64,000 nt of DNA, taken from contig JARHVA010000460.1 of the NCBI GenBank assembly GCA_037957365.1, forward strand, positions 1,866,001-1,930,000, written 5' to 3'. Below the pieces are notes generated by a model. That model saw nothing but the letters and a program-made list of their open reading frames with translations. It ran no database searches and was not told the origin of the DNA. Below are positions 1 through 9,994 of the stretch, in pieces. Every line of letters begins with the position of its first letter. Position 1 is the stretch's first letter. The translations under genes and the position numbers were made by a program. Source of the DNA: Torreya grandis. Taxonomy: Eukaryota; Streptophyta; Pinopsida; Cupressales; Taxaceae.

Positions 1-880
1 AGAATCTCAAATGCTTTTTTATTAATTCTCAACTACCTGAAGTCAGTTTCCTCTTGAGACGTGCTGGTCAAATAGATCTCATTGCAGCTCAACTTTTGGC
101 CACTGAAGTAGAAGATGATCTCGTCTTAGCAGGGAAAATAAGAAGAGATCCAAATAAAAATAAAGCTTCATCATCTTTTGAATTTGCATCTACAAGCACC
201 ACAGATCTAATGGTGCAGAAATTAGCAAATGAGCTCCTTGCCCTCAAAAAGCAAATGGCTCAAGGAATGTCTTATGCTCCTACATACAGAAGGACATTCC
301 CAAATCAGTCATATCAGGGCAATGTTGCCAGAAACTAAGGACAACAAAATCGCCTTCCTCCCCCACAAGGGAAACTTGCCCTGTTAGCTCCTCCAACCAT
401 TTCAGCAATGGGATATCTTGAAGCAGAATCAGAATTTTCTTATCAGCCTGAATTAAATCAAGAAAATGACACTGATATCATTGAAGACAATCAAGAAGAA
501 TCAGTTGGCAACTCCCACATTGGTTTTCTGAATTAACAGGATGAACTCGGAAGCAAAGGAGAAGTTTCTAATGGATCATATGCAGTGTTTACCAGGTCTA
601 AAAACCAATCAATCCAACAGGCTGATAAAAAAAAGAAAGAAGAGAAACCACAGCCAACAGTCACAACTGTCAAGCGTGGAATTAATCTACCTTTTTAGCC
701 AAAAGCTTTGGTCATTACTTAAAAGTTAAATACATCCATTGCGCCTTCCCCTTCTACTTCTAATTCACAAACCAGCCCACCTCCCATCCTTCCTAAAACT
801 CAGAAAGTCAAAGTACCTTTCTCTATACCTAGCTCGATTTAGCCATTTGACATAATTGATCATGTCAAAAAGATAAAAAT
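1..880 (+). pseudogene. decayed Ty3/gypsy gag C-terminal region
   Basis: One forward frame reads through positions 54-880 with several in-frame TAA/TAG stops (first at 336-338). It encodes a hydrophilic, Gln/Lys/Pro-rich polypeptide of the kind found between the gag core and protease of plant Ty3 elements. After each stop the coding character resumes in the same frame, and the frame leads directly into the protease at 885, so this is one polyprotein broken by point mutations. No CCHC zinc knuckle is visible in the part present. The 5' end of the element lies outside the window. The gag assignment rests on position and composition. Confidence 0.6.
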
Positions 881-884
881 ACAG

Positions 885-2160
885 ATGTCTAAATTTGAAT
901 ACTTGCAGTCTAATCCGGATGAACTGAATAAGCTGGTTCAATATGTTAAAAATCAAACCGTCCCTGTAAGACAAAAGGCTAAAAAAGTAATTCTTGATTC
1001 TCCAAAGATTATGCCTATTCCAAACAATTTGGTCATTACTCCTCCAGCTGCTCTTGGAAAAATAGAACCCTTCTATGTTTCCTTGTTAATCAATGGCCAC
1101 AAGCTGAGTAACTGTATTATAGACTCAAGCGCATTTGACAATGTCATGCCTACTAAAGTCGCTGAGTCTCTTGGTCTCACACTGACCAAAACATTTGGGA
1201 GATATTTCTCCATGGAGAACAAGCAAGTACCATTGCTGGGGCAAATTAAAGATGCTTAATTTGCATTCGCAGCCTTTTCGAACAAGAGGATTAAAATGAC
1301 TGTCTTAGTGGTTGATGTCCCAGCATCTTATGGCATTTTGCGTGGATGAAATTTCTATAAGGACGTGGGAGGAGAACTGAACATGGATTTATCTGAGGCA
1401 AAGATCCCTATCCAAGGTGGGATGAAAAGATTACTTCTTGAAAAAGAAGCAAAATACGTGGCTACCCAAACATCATCTCCTGCAGCATAAATTCTATTTG
1501 AATCTTCAGGCAGAAGTAATTATTTCTTTACCATAGATGATGATTATGTTCCTACAGATGAAAGTCCTGTAGCTGACAATTCAGGGATTGATTCAAACAA
1601 AATTTCAAGAGAATTGGTAGAGCACAGTATAAACAAGGAAGGATCTTCCATCTCTAATGAAGATAAATCTGATAAAAGATCAGCTTCTGATGATGACAAC
1701 AATTCTTCCACCAATGATAGATTTGGGACTATGTTGATATCTCCTCAAAGATATATTCTTCCTTCATGCAATTTGCAAGTCAACAACACCAACAACACAG
1801 CTGGATGTGAATTTTTGTTGCCTGAATTGAAGATTGCTCAAGATGAAGAAGTCAAACTCCTTGACATCAAAGGAGATGATAATCTGACAGTTTGTCAGGA
1901 GTCTGACTTGGACGATCCAATCATGTGCTAGACTGAACCAACAAAATAGCAAGTTATGATGGTGGATCATACTGCTGCAAATCAAAATCAGGGAAAGGAA
2001 TTCGTTTCCAAGAAAGCAAGGAGTGATAATTTATGGTTTGAAGACCACATCCTACCTTGGAACAAGAAGAAGAAAAGGCCAAGAAGAAGACACAAAAAAT
2101 GGTTTTCTGGTGGAGAACTCCATTCACCCGTCACCGTTTTAGGGGACAAAATGTCTTCTT
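885..2160 (+). pseudogene. decayed Ty3/gypsy retropepsin and downstream linker
   Basis: This continues the gag frame. Around 1070-1165 there is a retropepsin-like domain, with a beta-strand leading to I-I-D-S-S where the family has D-S/T-G, so the flap-proximal Gly is replaced. It is followed by a hydrophobic stretch and, near 1310-1385, a conserved strand ending Y-G-I-L with G-G-E just beyond. In-frame stops at about 1258, 1348 (TGA) and 1488 break it. From 1500 to 2160 the same frame is acidic/Ser-Asn-rich, then basic. RT is absent because the element ends at a junction near 2160. The protease call is from motif and fold order; the DSS change and stops imply it is dead. Confidence 0.65.
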
Positions 2161-2166
2161 GCTGGT

Positions 2167-2630
2167 TTACCAAGATGGCACACTATTTTCACTGTCTCTC
2201 AAGAAGCAGCATCTAAAATACTTCAATTCTTGAAGTATCAAATCATTGCATGCATGGAAATCATTAAGATGACTAGATACAGATCCACCTTCCTGCATTT
2301 GCAAATTAAATAATTGCTTCATAAGATATAGTTTATTCAAAGCTGAGGGTTTTTCATATAAATTTGCCAAAGTATCCATTAACTCTACCGTTGTCTTTGC
2401 CTGTGATAAGTTGGAAATCACAGAAGCTGCCAGGCTCAACCTTATAGATCCAAGAGCCTTTCTATCAAGAACATTCCATTCTTCATCTTTCATATCTGTG
2501 GGCTTATTTGAAACACCACCAATGGTAAATATAGATCTTTCTGATACATATAATCTTCAATCTGTATCCTCTATAATTGATAATTCTTACCATTGAATTT
2601 TTCCATTCTTAATTTACTTTTTTCTGCCAT
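2167..2630 (-). pseudogene. truncated Ty1/copia gag (UBN2-type)
   Basis: The minus-strand reading starts at an ATG at 2630, about 65 bases inside the primer-binding site. It begins M-A-E-K and continues with F-N-G-K-N-Y, a typical copia gag start. One stop (a Trp codon now TAG) and one frameshift lie near 2500-2580. From 2493 down, the frame carries the A-x-x-x-I-x-x-x-L region, then W/L-x-x-L, Y-E-K and L-x-x-Q-L motifs of the copia gag_pre/UBN2 domain. It is lost near 2167, where it meets the opposite-strand Ty3 remnant. No protease, integrase or RT follows. The truncation is probably a junction of two elements. Confidence 0.75.
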
Positions 2631-2695
2631 TGCTTTGCTCCCACTCAATCAAAAACCCTTGTGAGTGAATTCTGTAATCAACAAACACTAACACG

Positions 2696-2739
2696 CTCTG
2701 ATACCACTTGTTAGTGTATACACATAGCTCTGATACCAC
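2696..2739 (-). other. doubled primer-binding site (initiator Met tRNA)
   Basis: On the minus strand TGGTATCAGAGC, the classic complement of the 3' end of plant initiator tRNA-Met, occurs twice 32 bp apart: at 2696-2707 and 2728-2739. Each copy is preceded by CAAG. Reverse transcription of copia elements starts here. The copy next to the LTR end (2742) is the expected one; the second looks like a short tandem duplication. Confidence 0.85.
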
Positions 2740-2954
2740 TTGTCAAGACCTTATAATACAATTGATTACTTTTGTATAAGCAACTAAACACGGAATTAAA
2801 GTAGAAGTAATAAGTAACTAGAAATCAGAAACAACAAAGAATAGGAGATACAAGAAACAATACAATCTATATTAAACTTTTCCAGAAAGAAATACAATGA
2901 AGAAATCTCTCTCTTCTCACACCTCAAAGATGTACAATAATTCTCCCTCAAGAG

Positions 2955-2972
2955 TTCTCTCTCTCTCTCTAT
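2955..2972 (+). repeat. (CT)n microsatellite
   Basis: An uninterrupted CT run of about eight repeats lies in the R/U5 part of the copia LTR. Confidence 0.9.
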
Positions 2973-3185
2973 CAATTACAACCAACTCAATTACTTGAAT
3001 TATCTTCCCCTTACAATGCTATGAGGATCTAACCCTATTATATAGTATACTACAAGACTAGGGTTTCATGAGCCATGCATTTGCCACCGTTAGATCCACC
3101 TCTTAATCAAAGGCTCAAATCTATTCGTCTAAAATTAGAAAAGTTGTTCTCTTAAAATTAGAAACGCTGAAAAGGCATAGAAGTC

Positions 3186-3336
3186 AGTGTCGGTCTGAAG
3201 ATGACCGATGTTAGCCGATCCCTAACCGATGCCGGTTGGTTCTGACTGATGCCACCGATCCTGATCGACCCTTAACCGATGTCGGTTGGTTCTGACCGAT
3301 GTCGGCTACTGTGTGACCGATGCCGGTTACTGTGTA
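3186..3336 (+). repeat. GC-rich degenerate minisatellite in copia U3
   Basis: About ten spaced copies of a CCGATG(C/T)(C/T)GG-like core occur in 150 bp, partly as a duplicated block of about 47 bp that begins with taaccgatg and contains ggttggttctga. It is much richer in GC than its surroundings. Its U3 location is where promoter or enhancer repeats sit in retroelement LTRs. Confidence 0.75.
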
Positions 3337-3477
3337 AGCACAACAACCTCCACATTAGCTCATCAGTGAAGCTTTTAGCTTCACAACTCAACAACCTTCA
3401 CACGATTAACATTATTAGTAAAGAGTTTTATATTCTTGAAGCTAAGAGAAGCTTAATATAAGTACTCAATTATTAAA

Positions 3478-6155
3478 AAAAGGGCATTTTTGAGGTCAAA
3501 ATGGGTAGTGGGTCTCTCAATTGGGTGTGATGGGAGGCCAAAAATATGGTTATGAACATTATCCACCACCTTGGATGTGTTGGCAATTCCAATTTCATGC
3601 TAGAAGCACCGGAGGTAGAGTTATCCAACTATAAATTCAACTTTAATAATATTTGTTGTTAGTGTTTCCACACTTCTAAACAATAGTGAAATACATATCT
3701 ATGTGGAGTTAGAGGTTGTTGTCATGGGATCACATGTCATTTATTTGTCTAAACATGTTTGAAGTGATGAACTTATACATGGAGGTCTCAGAGGTGAAAA
3801 TGTCAGTTGGAGGACAAGTAACTTGTCTCTTCATTGCAAAAAAGTTACATTTCAGGACCTATTACTTCAATGTGTGCCACGGGTTCATATCCAAAGTTCC
3901 ACTAATGTGATCTAAAATGAAATTCACACGCTTGAAGGTTTTTTTAGTTTTTACCAATAATTTACAGTTTTTGTTTTATGTGCATTTAGAGTTAGGCCAA
4001 AAAACTACAATTTTCTTGTATTGGAAGGAGCATTCTTGAGGATGAAACGGGTAGTGGGTATCTCAAATAAGTGTGATAGGAGGCAAAAAACCTAGTCTTA
4101 GATGATATCTACCACCATAGACATGTTGGTAATGCCACTTTTGATCCATGAAGCATTGAAGGTAGAGTTCTCCAACCGCAGCTTCAACTTTGACAACATT
4201 TGTTATTAGTGTTTCCACACTCCTGAAGAGTAGTGAAAACATGCATACATGTGGATTTTTATATTGTGGTCATAAAATCAAGTGTCATTTTCATATTTAT
4301 ACGTGATTTAAGTGTTGAACTTACACCTAGAGGTTTTAGAGGCATAAATGCCAGTTGAAACTTAAGAGCTTGTATAGTCATTGAAAAAAAGTTGTATTTT
4401 AGGACCTATTACTACAACTTGTGCTAAAGATTGGTCTTTAAGGTTACATCAACATGATCTAGGGTGAAATTAAAAGTCTTTAACATGAATGTGAAGGATC
4501 TTCTAGTTCATCTAAATGACTTACAGTTTCCATTTTATGCACGCCTAAAGTTAGGAGAAAAATTGCATTTTTCTTATATTAGGAAAAACATTCTTAAGGC
4601 TAGAATGGGTGGTAGGTCTCTTGACCAAGTGTGATGGGAGGCCAAGATCCTAGTAATTGATGTTATCTATCACCTTATATGTGTTGACAATTTTAGTTTT
4701 GATCCACGAAGCATTAGAGGTGGAGTTATTCAACTACAACTTCAACTTTGACAACATTTGTTATCAGTGTTTTTACACTCCTAAACAATAGTGAAAACAC
4801 ACATCTATATGGATTTGGACATCGTGGTCATGGGAGAACATGTCAATTTTTTATCAATATGTGTTCAAAGTGATGGAATTTAGCGTAGAGGTCTCAGAGG
4901 TGGAAATGTCAGTTGGAACTCAAGAACTTATCTCTTCAAGTTATAAAAAAGTTGTATTTTGGGACTCATTATTGCAACTTTTGCCATGAATTGGTATAAA
5001 GGTTTCATTGATGTGATTTAAGATAAAATTAGAGGGATTTGAAAAGCATGTGAAAGTTCTTCCAGTTAATATAAATAACTATAGTTTTCATGTTATGTAC
5101 ACCTGAAGTTAGGCTTAAAAATTTAATTTTTTTGTATTGGGAAGAACATTCTTGAGGCCAATATGGGTGGCGGGTCTCTCGATCAGTCATGATGAGAGGT
5201 CAAGAACCTGGTCTTAAATATTATCTACCACCCCAAACCTGTTGGCAATGCTAGTTTTGAGCCATAAAATATTGGAGACAAAATTATCTAAATAAAACTT
5301 CAACTTTGACAATATTTGATTATGATGGTCATAGGAACATGTGTCAATTACCTATGTAGATGTGTTTGAAGTGATGGACTTGTACTTAGAAGTCCTAGTA
5401 GTGGAAATGTCAGTTGGAGTTCAAGAACTTGTATCTTCACTATCAAAACATTACATTTTAGTACCCATTACTGTAACGTATGCCATAAATTGGTCTCAAA
5501 GGTTTCATCGATGTGATCTAGGGTGAAATTAGAGGGATTAGAAATACATGTGAGGGTTCTTATAGATCATCCAAATAACTTAACATTTTTATTTTATGTA
5601 TACCTGAAGTTAGGATTAAAACTATATTTTTTTTCTTGTATTGGGAAGGGTGTTCTTTAGGTTGGAATGGGTGGTGGGGCTCTTGACTAGGCATGATGGG
5701 AGGGAAATAACATAGGCTTGAAAATTATTCACCACCCAAATATGTTGGCAATGCTAGTTTTGAGCAATAAAACATTGGAGGTGGAGTTCTCCAAATTTTG
5801 TTTCAACTTTGACAACATTTGTTATCAGTGTTTCCACATTCTTGAACAATAGTGAAAATATGCTTTTAGGTGGATTTGGATGTCGAGGTTGTGGAATCGC
5901 ATGTCATTTATCTATCTAGACACGATCAAAGTGATAAATTTTTACTTGGAGATCCCAGAGGCCTAAATGTCAATTGGAGCTCAAAAACTTGTCTTTTCAT
6001 TGGCATCCCATCATATCCGATTGATAGACCCACCACTCATCCTAGACATACTAGAAGTGGTAGTTTTCAACCATGAAGCATTGAAAATTATTTTTTCCAA
6101 CTACCACTTAAACTTTGACAACATTTATTTTCAATGTTTTTGTGCTCCTGAATAA
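3478..6155 (+). repeat. ~555-bp tandem repeat array, 5+ diverged copies
   Basis: The phrase atgggt(a/g)g(t/c)ggg followed by tctc recurs at 3501, 4047, 4605, 5163 and 5667, giving periods of 546, 558, 558 and 504. The 504-bp unit has lost a block present in the others (near 5310-5330). Each unit also carries, in order, a gttggcaatgc block, a cttcaactttgacaaca block, a gtgtttccacac block and a gaaatgtcagttgga block. A last partial unit ends near 6155. Copies differ by roughly 15-25% by eye, so the array is old. Short open frames in it are not shared between copies, so I do not call genes. Confidence 0.85.
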
Positions 6156-6670
6156 TGGAGCAGATATATGATGAGAAGAGAAAAAATGACCAAGATGAGT
6201 ATAGTGGAGAGGGAGATAACAAAGTTTATGAAGTGAAAAAAATATCTATAATAACCAAAATATTCCAAGGCCTCAGGAGGCATTACAATTACAATCTTGC
6301 ACTACTTCAAAGGGCCAAAGAAGAATCTCTAAAAGAAGGGCAACAACTCTATGGAGGAGGAGATAACACAACATCACTTTATGATTATATGGATGAATGC
6401 AAGCTGAATCCAAGAAGAGGACAACCTTTCAATGAAAGTGAAAGCATCAAACAATAATGCAAAGCATCTCCAAAGAGAAAACATCCCAAAGGAGGAGGTA
6501 GAACATAACCACTTCATCAAACTTCCACAAGTAAAATGTATAAGGGAATTCAAAGAAGGTATGCAAGAGATGAGTATTCCATTATTTGTTTCAATTGTGA
6601 TTATAATAGAAATATGGTATGTCTATAAATTCAATGAATACAAAACATTAATATCAAGTCCCAAATGATA
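6155..6670 (+). other. unrecognised open frames after the satellite
   Basis: Two overlapping forward open frames (6155-6457, 100 codons; 6432-6668, 78 codons) encode very hydrophilic Lys/Glu/Asn-rich sequence. The composition differs from the array to the left and the AT-rich sequence to the right. A frameshift could join them. I recognise no domain; a decayed gag tail is possible, but there is no zinc knuckle or other marker. They may be chance frames. Confidence 0.25.
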
Positions 6671-6997
6671 TTAAACCAATGTAGCAATGGTATCCACATT
6701 AGAATAGTGGTAAATGGTGTAACCCAATCATGAGAGGCACTTCACAGTGATATATGAATCTATCTCAAACATTATACTATTTTCTCTCATATGTTTTTAA
6801 TTACAACACATATTGAAAGATTGTAAGTTAGTTTTAATAAATAACATGAAGGAAATATTAAAGATGATCATATCTAAATATTTCCATACATCCATAAAAT
6901 TTAGTTTTGCAATAATAAAGTGAGCCAAATTATATGTGAAAAGATTATCACTACAAAATGTGAATATATTATATATATATCCATAAAGGCATACAAT

Positions 6998-7185
6998 AAT
7001 AAAATGTCAGTCGAATGCCATATAGGCATACAATGCCAATAACGCATACATCATCATATAGGCATACAAAAAATTACATCATCTAATAACATAATAAAAT
7101 GTTGAGTGAATGTCATATATGCATACAATACTAAGAATGTGTACATTGCCATAAAGGCATATAAACAAGTACATCATCTAAAACA
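6998..7185 (+). repeat. two-copy ~94-bp tandem repeat, AT-rich
   Basis: The block starting aataaaatgt and ending acatcatctaa occurs at about 6998 and again at about 7092. Within it the ten-base phrase ggcatacaat and variants (ataggcatac, aaggcatata) recur every 25-40 bases. It is preceded by a short (AT)n run near 6970-6980. Confidence 0.7.
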
Positions 7186-9095
7186 TTCTACTCATCAAAT
7201 AGTCTCCCTCTTTTTGCCTTCTTGAAGAAGACTCTCCCTGGGATGCCTTGCTCGTAGATGGATATCCCTCACATGCCTTGGATTCCTCTCAGGGTTGGTT
7301 GTGGGTCCTTCTATACTCATAGCTCACTTGTAGTTGAACTTGTTCAAATACAAATATTATTAGAAAATTTACATACTATACATGCAACCAAATTCATAAT
7401 CTCATGGTCATGCTATATCTACATTAGATGTTCAACAAGGTTAGTGATAGGTCGAGGTGCATCAACAAGTGTGTGAAATGGGGATAAAACATGAAAAAGT
7501 ACCTTGGTAATCATCTAAATGGAACTATCAGAGGTCATCGAACAACCCTACATACACAATACATTCATAAGTTATATTTGCTCAATTATCTAATAAAATG
7601 ATTACAACGAATCTATATTTACAATTCAAAAGTACAACTTAACATGTACCTCGATGAGTTCCTACGTAGATGACATTGTAGCAACAATGTCTGATTTTGT
7701 CTCAGATCATAGAGATGGAGGTGTCTCCATTGTGGTCATCAACTGAACAAACAATCTCGGTTAATTTTATATGAAATATTGAAGATACATGGCAAATTTA
7801 TCTGCTTTAGTAAACCTAGAACCAATTAAAATAAATTTCAAAACCCTTTTCGCTATAAAAATTGGAAACCAACAAATAATTTAGCTAAAAAATAATCCGT
7901 GGTGATGTAAGATCTAATCCTTAAATGAATTTCACTTGCATAATCAAATGAAAATTATGTAATTTTAGGAATTGAGATAATAATTTTCCCTAACCACTTC
8001 AATTTAGGTTTTATACTTAAAATTTTATTACTCTTAACCTCTGAAACTCAACTCATTTTCTTGATATATCCCTTATACTATATACATGCATTGTGCACTT
8101 GTGTGCTTATAAACTTCTATATCTCAAGTTAAGACCGTATTGGCATGAAAGTAGACACACAAAGAGAATAAAAATATGAAAAAGAGAAGCATAAAATCAG
8201 GGGGAAATAGTTAAAGAGATATAAGATTAAAATAAACCAAGAGAATATTATTTAATAGTAGTGTACTTGAATTTTGAGATCCTTGATAGATAAATTTAAC
8301 TTATATTATTGCATAGCATGCATGATTCACACAATGTGACCAAACTTAAGGATATAATATGCTCTCATATCTTTCAACACATCTCACACATATAATTTGC
8401 ATTCATGTCACTATCACTCAAATTTTAATTTGAAAATGTATTCAATTGTTAGTCATGAGTGTAGATCTATATAAATAAAAGCATGCACACATAGTATAGT
8501 ATTAACTCAAAATTACCTCTGTATATGTGAATATTGGCCTAGTAACATTAATAAATGCAGTAGTAGATGGCCCAAAACATGGTTATGCATATGTAAATAT
8601 CAGCTAGTCCAAAAATACAGTAGTGTGCTGTGAAGATGATGGCACCATCTACTCTTGCAACATATAAAATTACATATATATTATTCAAGTTATGTGTAAA
8701 TTAATTGTTAGATTATAAATTCAAATATAAATAAAATTTAACATGTCAAGTATAAAAGATATATGTATATGTGTAGTGACCAATGTGTGCACACCAAAAA
8801 TGTGTGCCAAAAACTCATTGCTCAAAAGTATATCATCAAAGCCCTCAAAAGCACCACCATCATCATCTGAAGGTCTAGTGCATATAGCACCATGACATCT
8901 ATAATGGTGAGGTCAGGTATGCATACTAGGTGGAGAATCTTTAACATTAGTCTTAGAAAACATACTCATATGCTGAAGTATGTCAGTAAGCGCACTAAGC
9001 ACATGCAAAGTGTTAATCTCCACAACCTCCTTCACCATAGATGGGATATCCAGTTGAAGTGGATTTTGGGTAGGGACCCTTACATGTTGATTATG
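7186..9095 (-). pseudogene. possible decayed multi-part coding region (minus strand)
   Basis: On the minus strand, the frame from about 9105 down to 8775 runs roughly 110 codons with one TGA. Its composition looks proteinaceous: amphipathic leucine spacing, then a D-D-D-G-G-A-F-E-G-F acidic patch. A second coherent piece near 7290-7190 ends with a basic tail (F-F-K-K-A-K-R-G-R-L-F) and a stop. Shorter possible pieces lie near 7440-7500 and 7660-7740, between AT-rich stretches that would suit introns or insertions. I cannot name the product; a plant DNA transposase remnant is one option. The interval 7750-8760 shows nothing beyond AT-rich sequence. Confidence 0.25.
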
Positions 9096-9359
9096 TGCAT
9101 GACATGCACCTAGTCTAGCCTATGCAAAGCCTTTTCCTCGACCCAAAAACTCTGAGTAGTCAAAATAGTTGAGAATCTCTTTGAGGGCAAAGTCGTATTA
9201 GAGTTTCCTAAAAAAATAAAATAGGACCTCATAGTTATTATATGATGAGTAATCAAATACCATCCACCATCAGTCCCAAAAATTGTTTCTTTTAAAATTA
9301 TGTTGGCATCAATGGATCGAAAATCATTTTGTAAAAAGTGAAAAGGGTGCATTGGTTAC

Positions 9360-9994
9360 TAGGTCGATGAATAAGGTACAAATTAGGTATTTGATATTTG
9401 TTTGTCCTTCATCTCACACGCTAATAATTTGTTAGCATAATGAGACCTACATCTATCCCTATATGATGTCCATCTATCAAATTAAATCATTATCAAGTTA
9501 ACTTGACATATTATTGACTCTAGGGTATTGGCCAAATAGGTGAGGTGGGTCTTGGTCGAAGTGGGGTCCCTCACTCTCCTAATTATTTGTTCAATTTCTA
9601 TTTTATTTTCCATTGTGTGTACGCCAAATCCTTCAGACTGCTTGAGGGGTCTTATAGAATTGTAGGAGGGCTAAGAAGGTTAAAAGGGTTAGGAGAAGGG
9701 TTAAGAGGGATAGGAGGAGGATTAGTAGGTTGTTCTCTTGTAGTTGAATGATCTGTTTAAAAAAAAGGTTTTAATAATAAAACAATGGAAATAAAAAAAT
9801 TCCTAAAATCTAGTATTAATAGGTTTGATTTTTGATTGCTTACCTCCCTCTGTGATGACAATATTGATTCATCAAGGTATTGAGTAATTGTAATATGTTT
9901 TCTCCTCCTCCAAGCATAAAAAAACATGGTTAACATACAAAAGGCCAATGCGAATAGTAAAATGAGTGAGAATGATAATGTCTGTAGGTTTGGG
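9360..9994 (+). other. unannotated spacer with purine-rich G-run block
   Basis: I see no gene. At 9663-9724 the plus strand is almost pure purine plus T, with several GGG/GGAGG runs (aggaggg, aaaaggg, agaaggg, agaggga, aggaggagg), unlike its AT-rich neighbours. The rest is unremarkable. Confidence 0.5.

Larger units (their letters stand above)
2742..3470 (-). mobile_element. copia 5' LTR (minus strand)
   Basis: The LTR's inner end is at 2742 (minus strand ...TTGACA) directly before the primer-binding site. A minus-strand TATA box, CTATATAAT at about 3038-3046, fits the R/U3 boundary. The U3 part carries a GC-rich degenerate repeat at 3186-3336. The outer end cannot be fixed because no partner LTR is in the window; I place it near 3470, where the next repeat array begins. 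Confidence 0.6.

Noticed and set aside
6940..7190. CRISPR-like repeat array
   Set aside because: Repeats are degenerate, unequal in spacing and in plant-type sequence; a small tandem duplication explains them.
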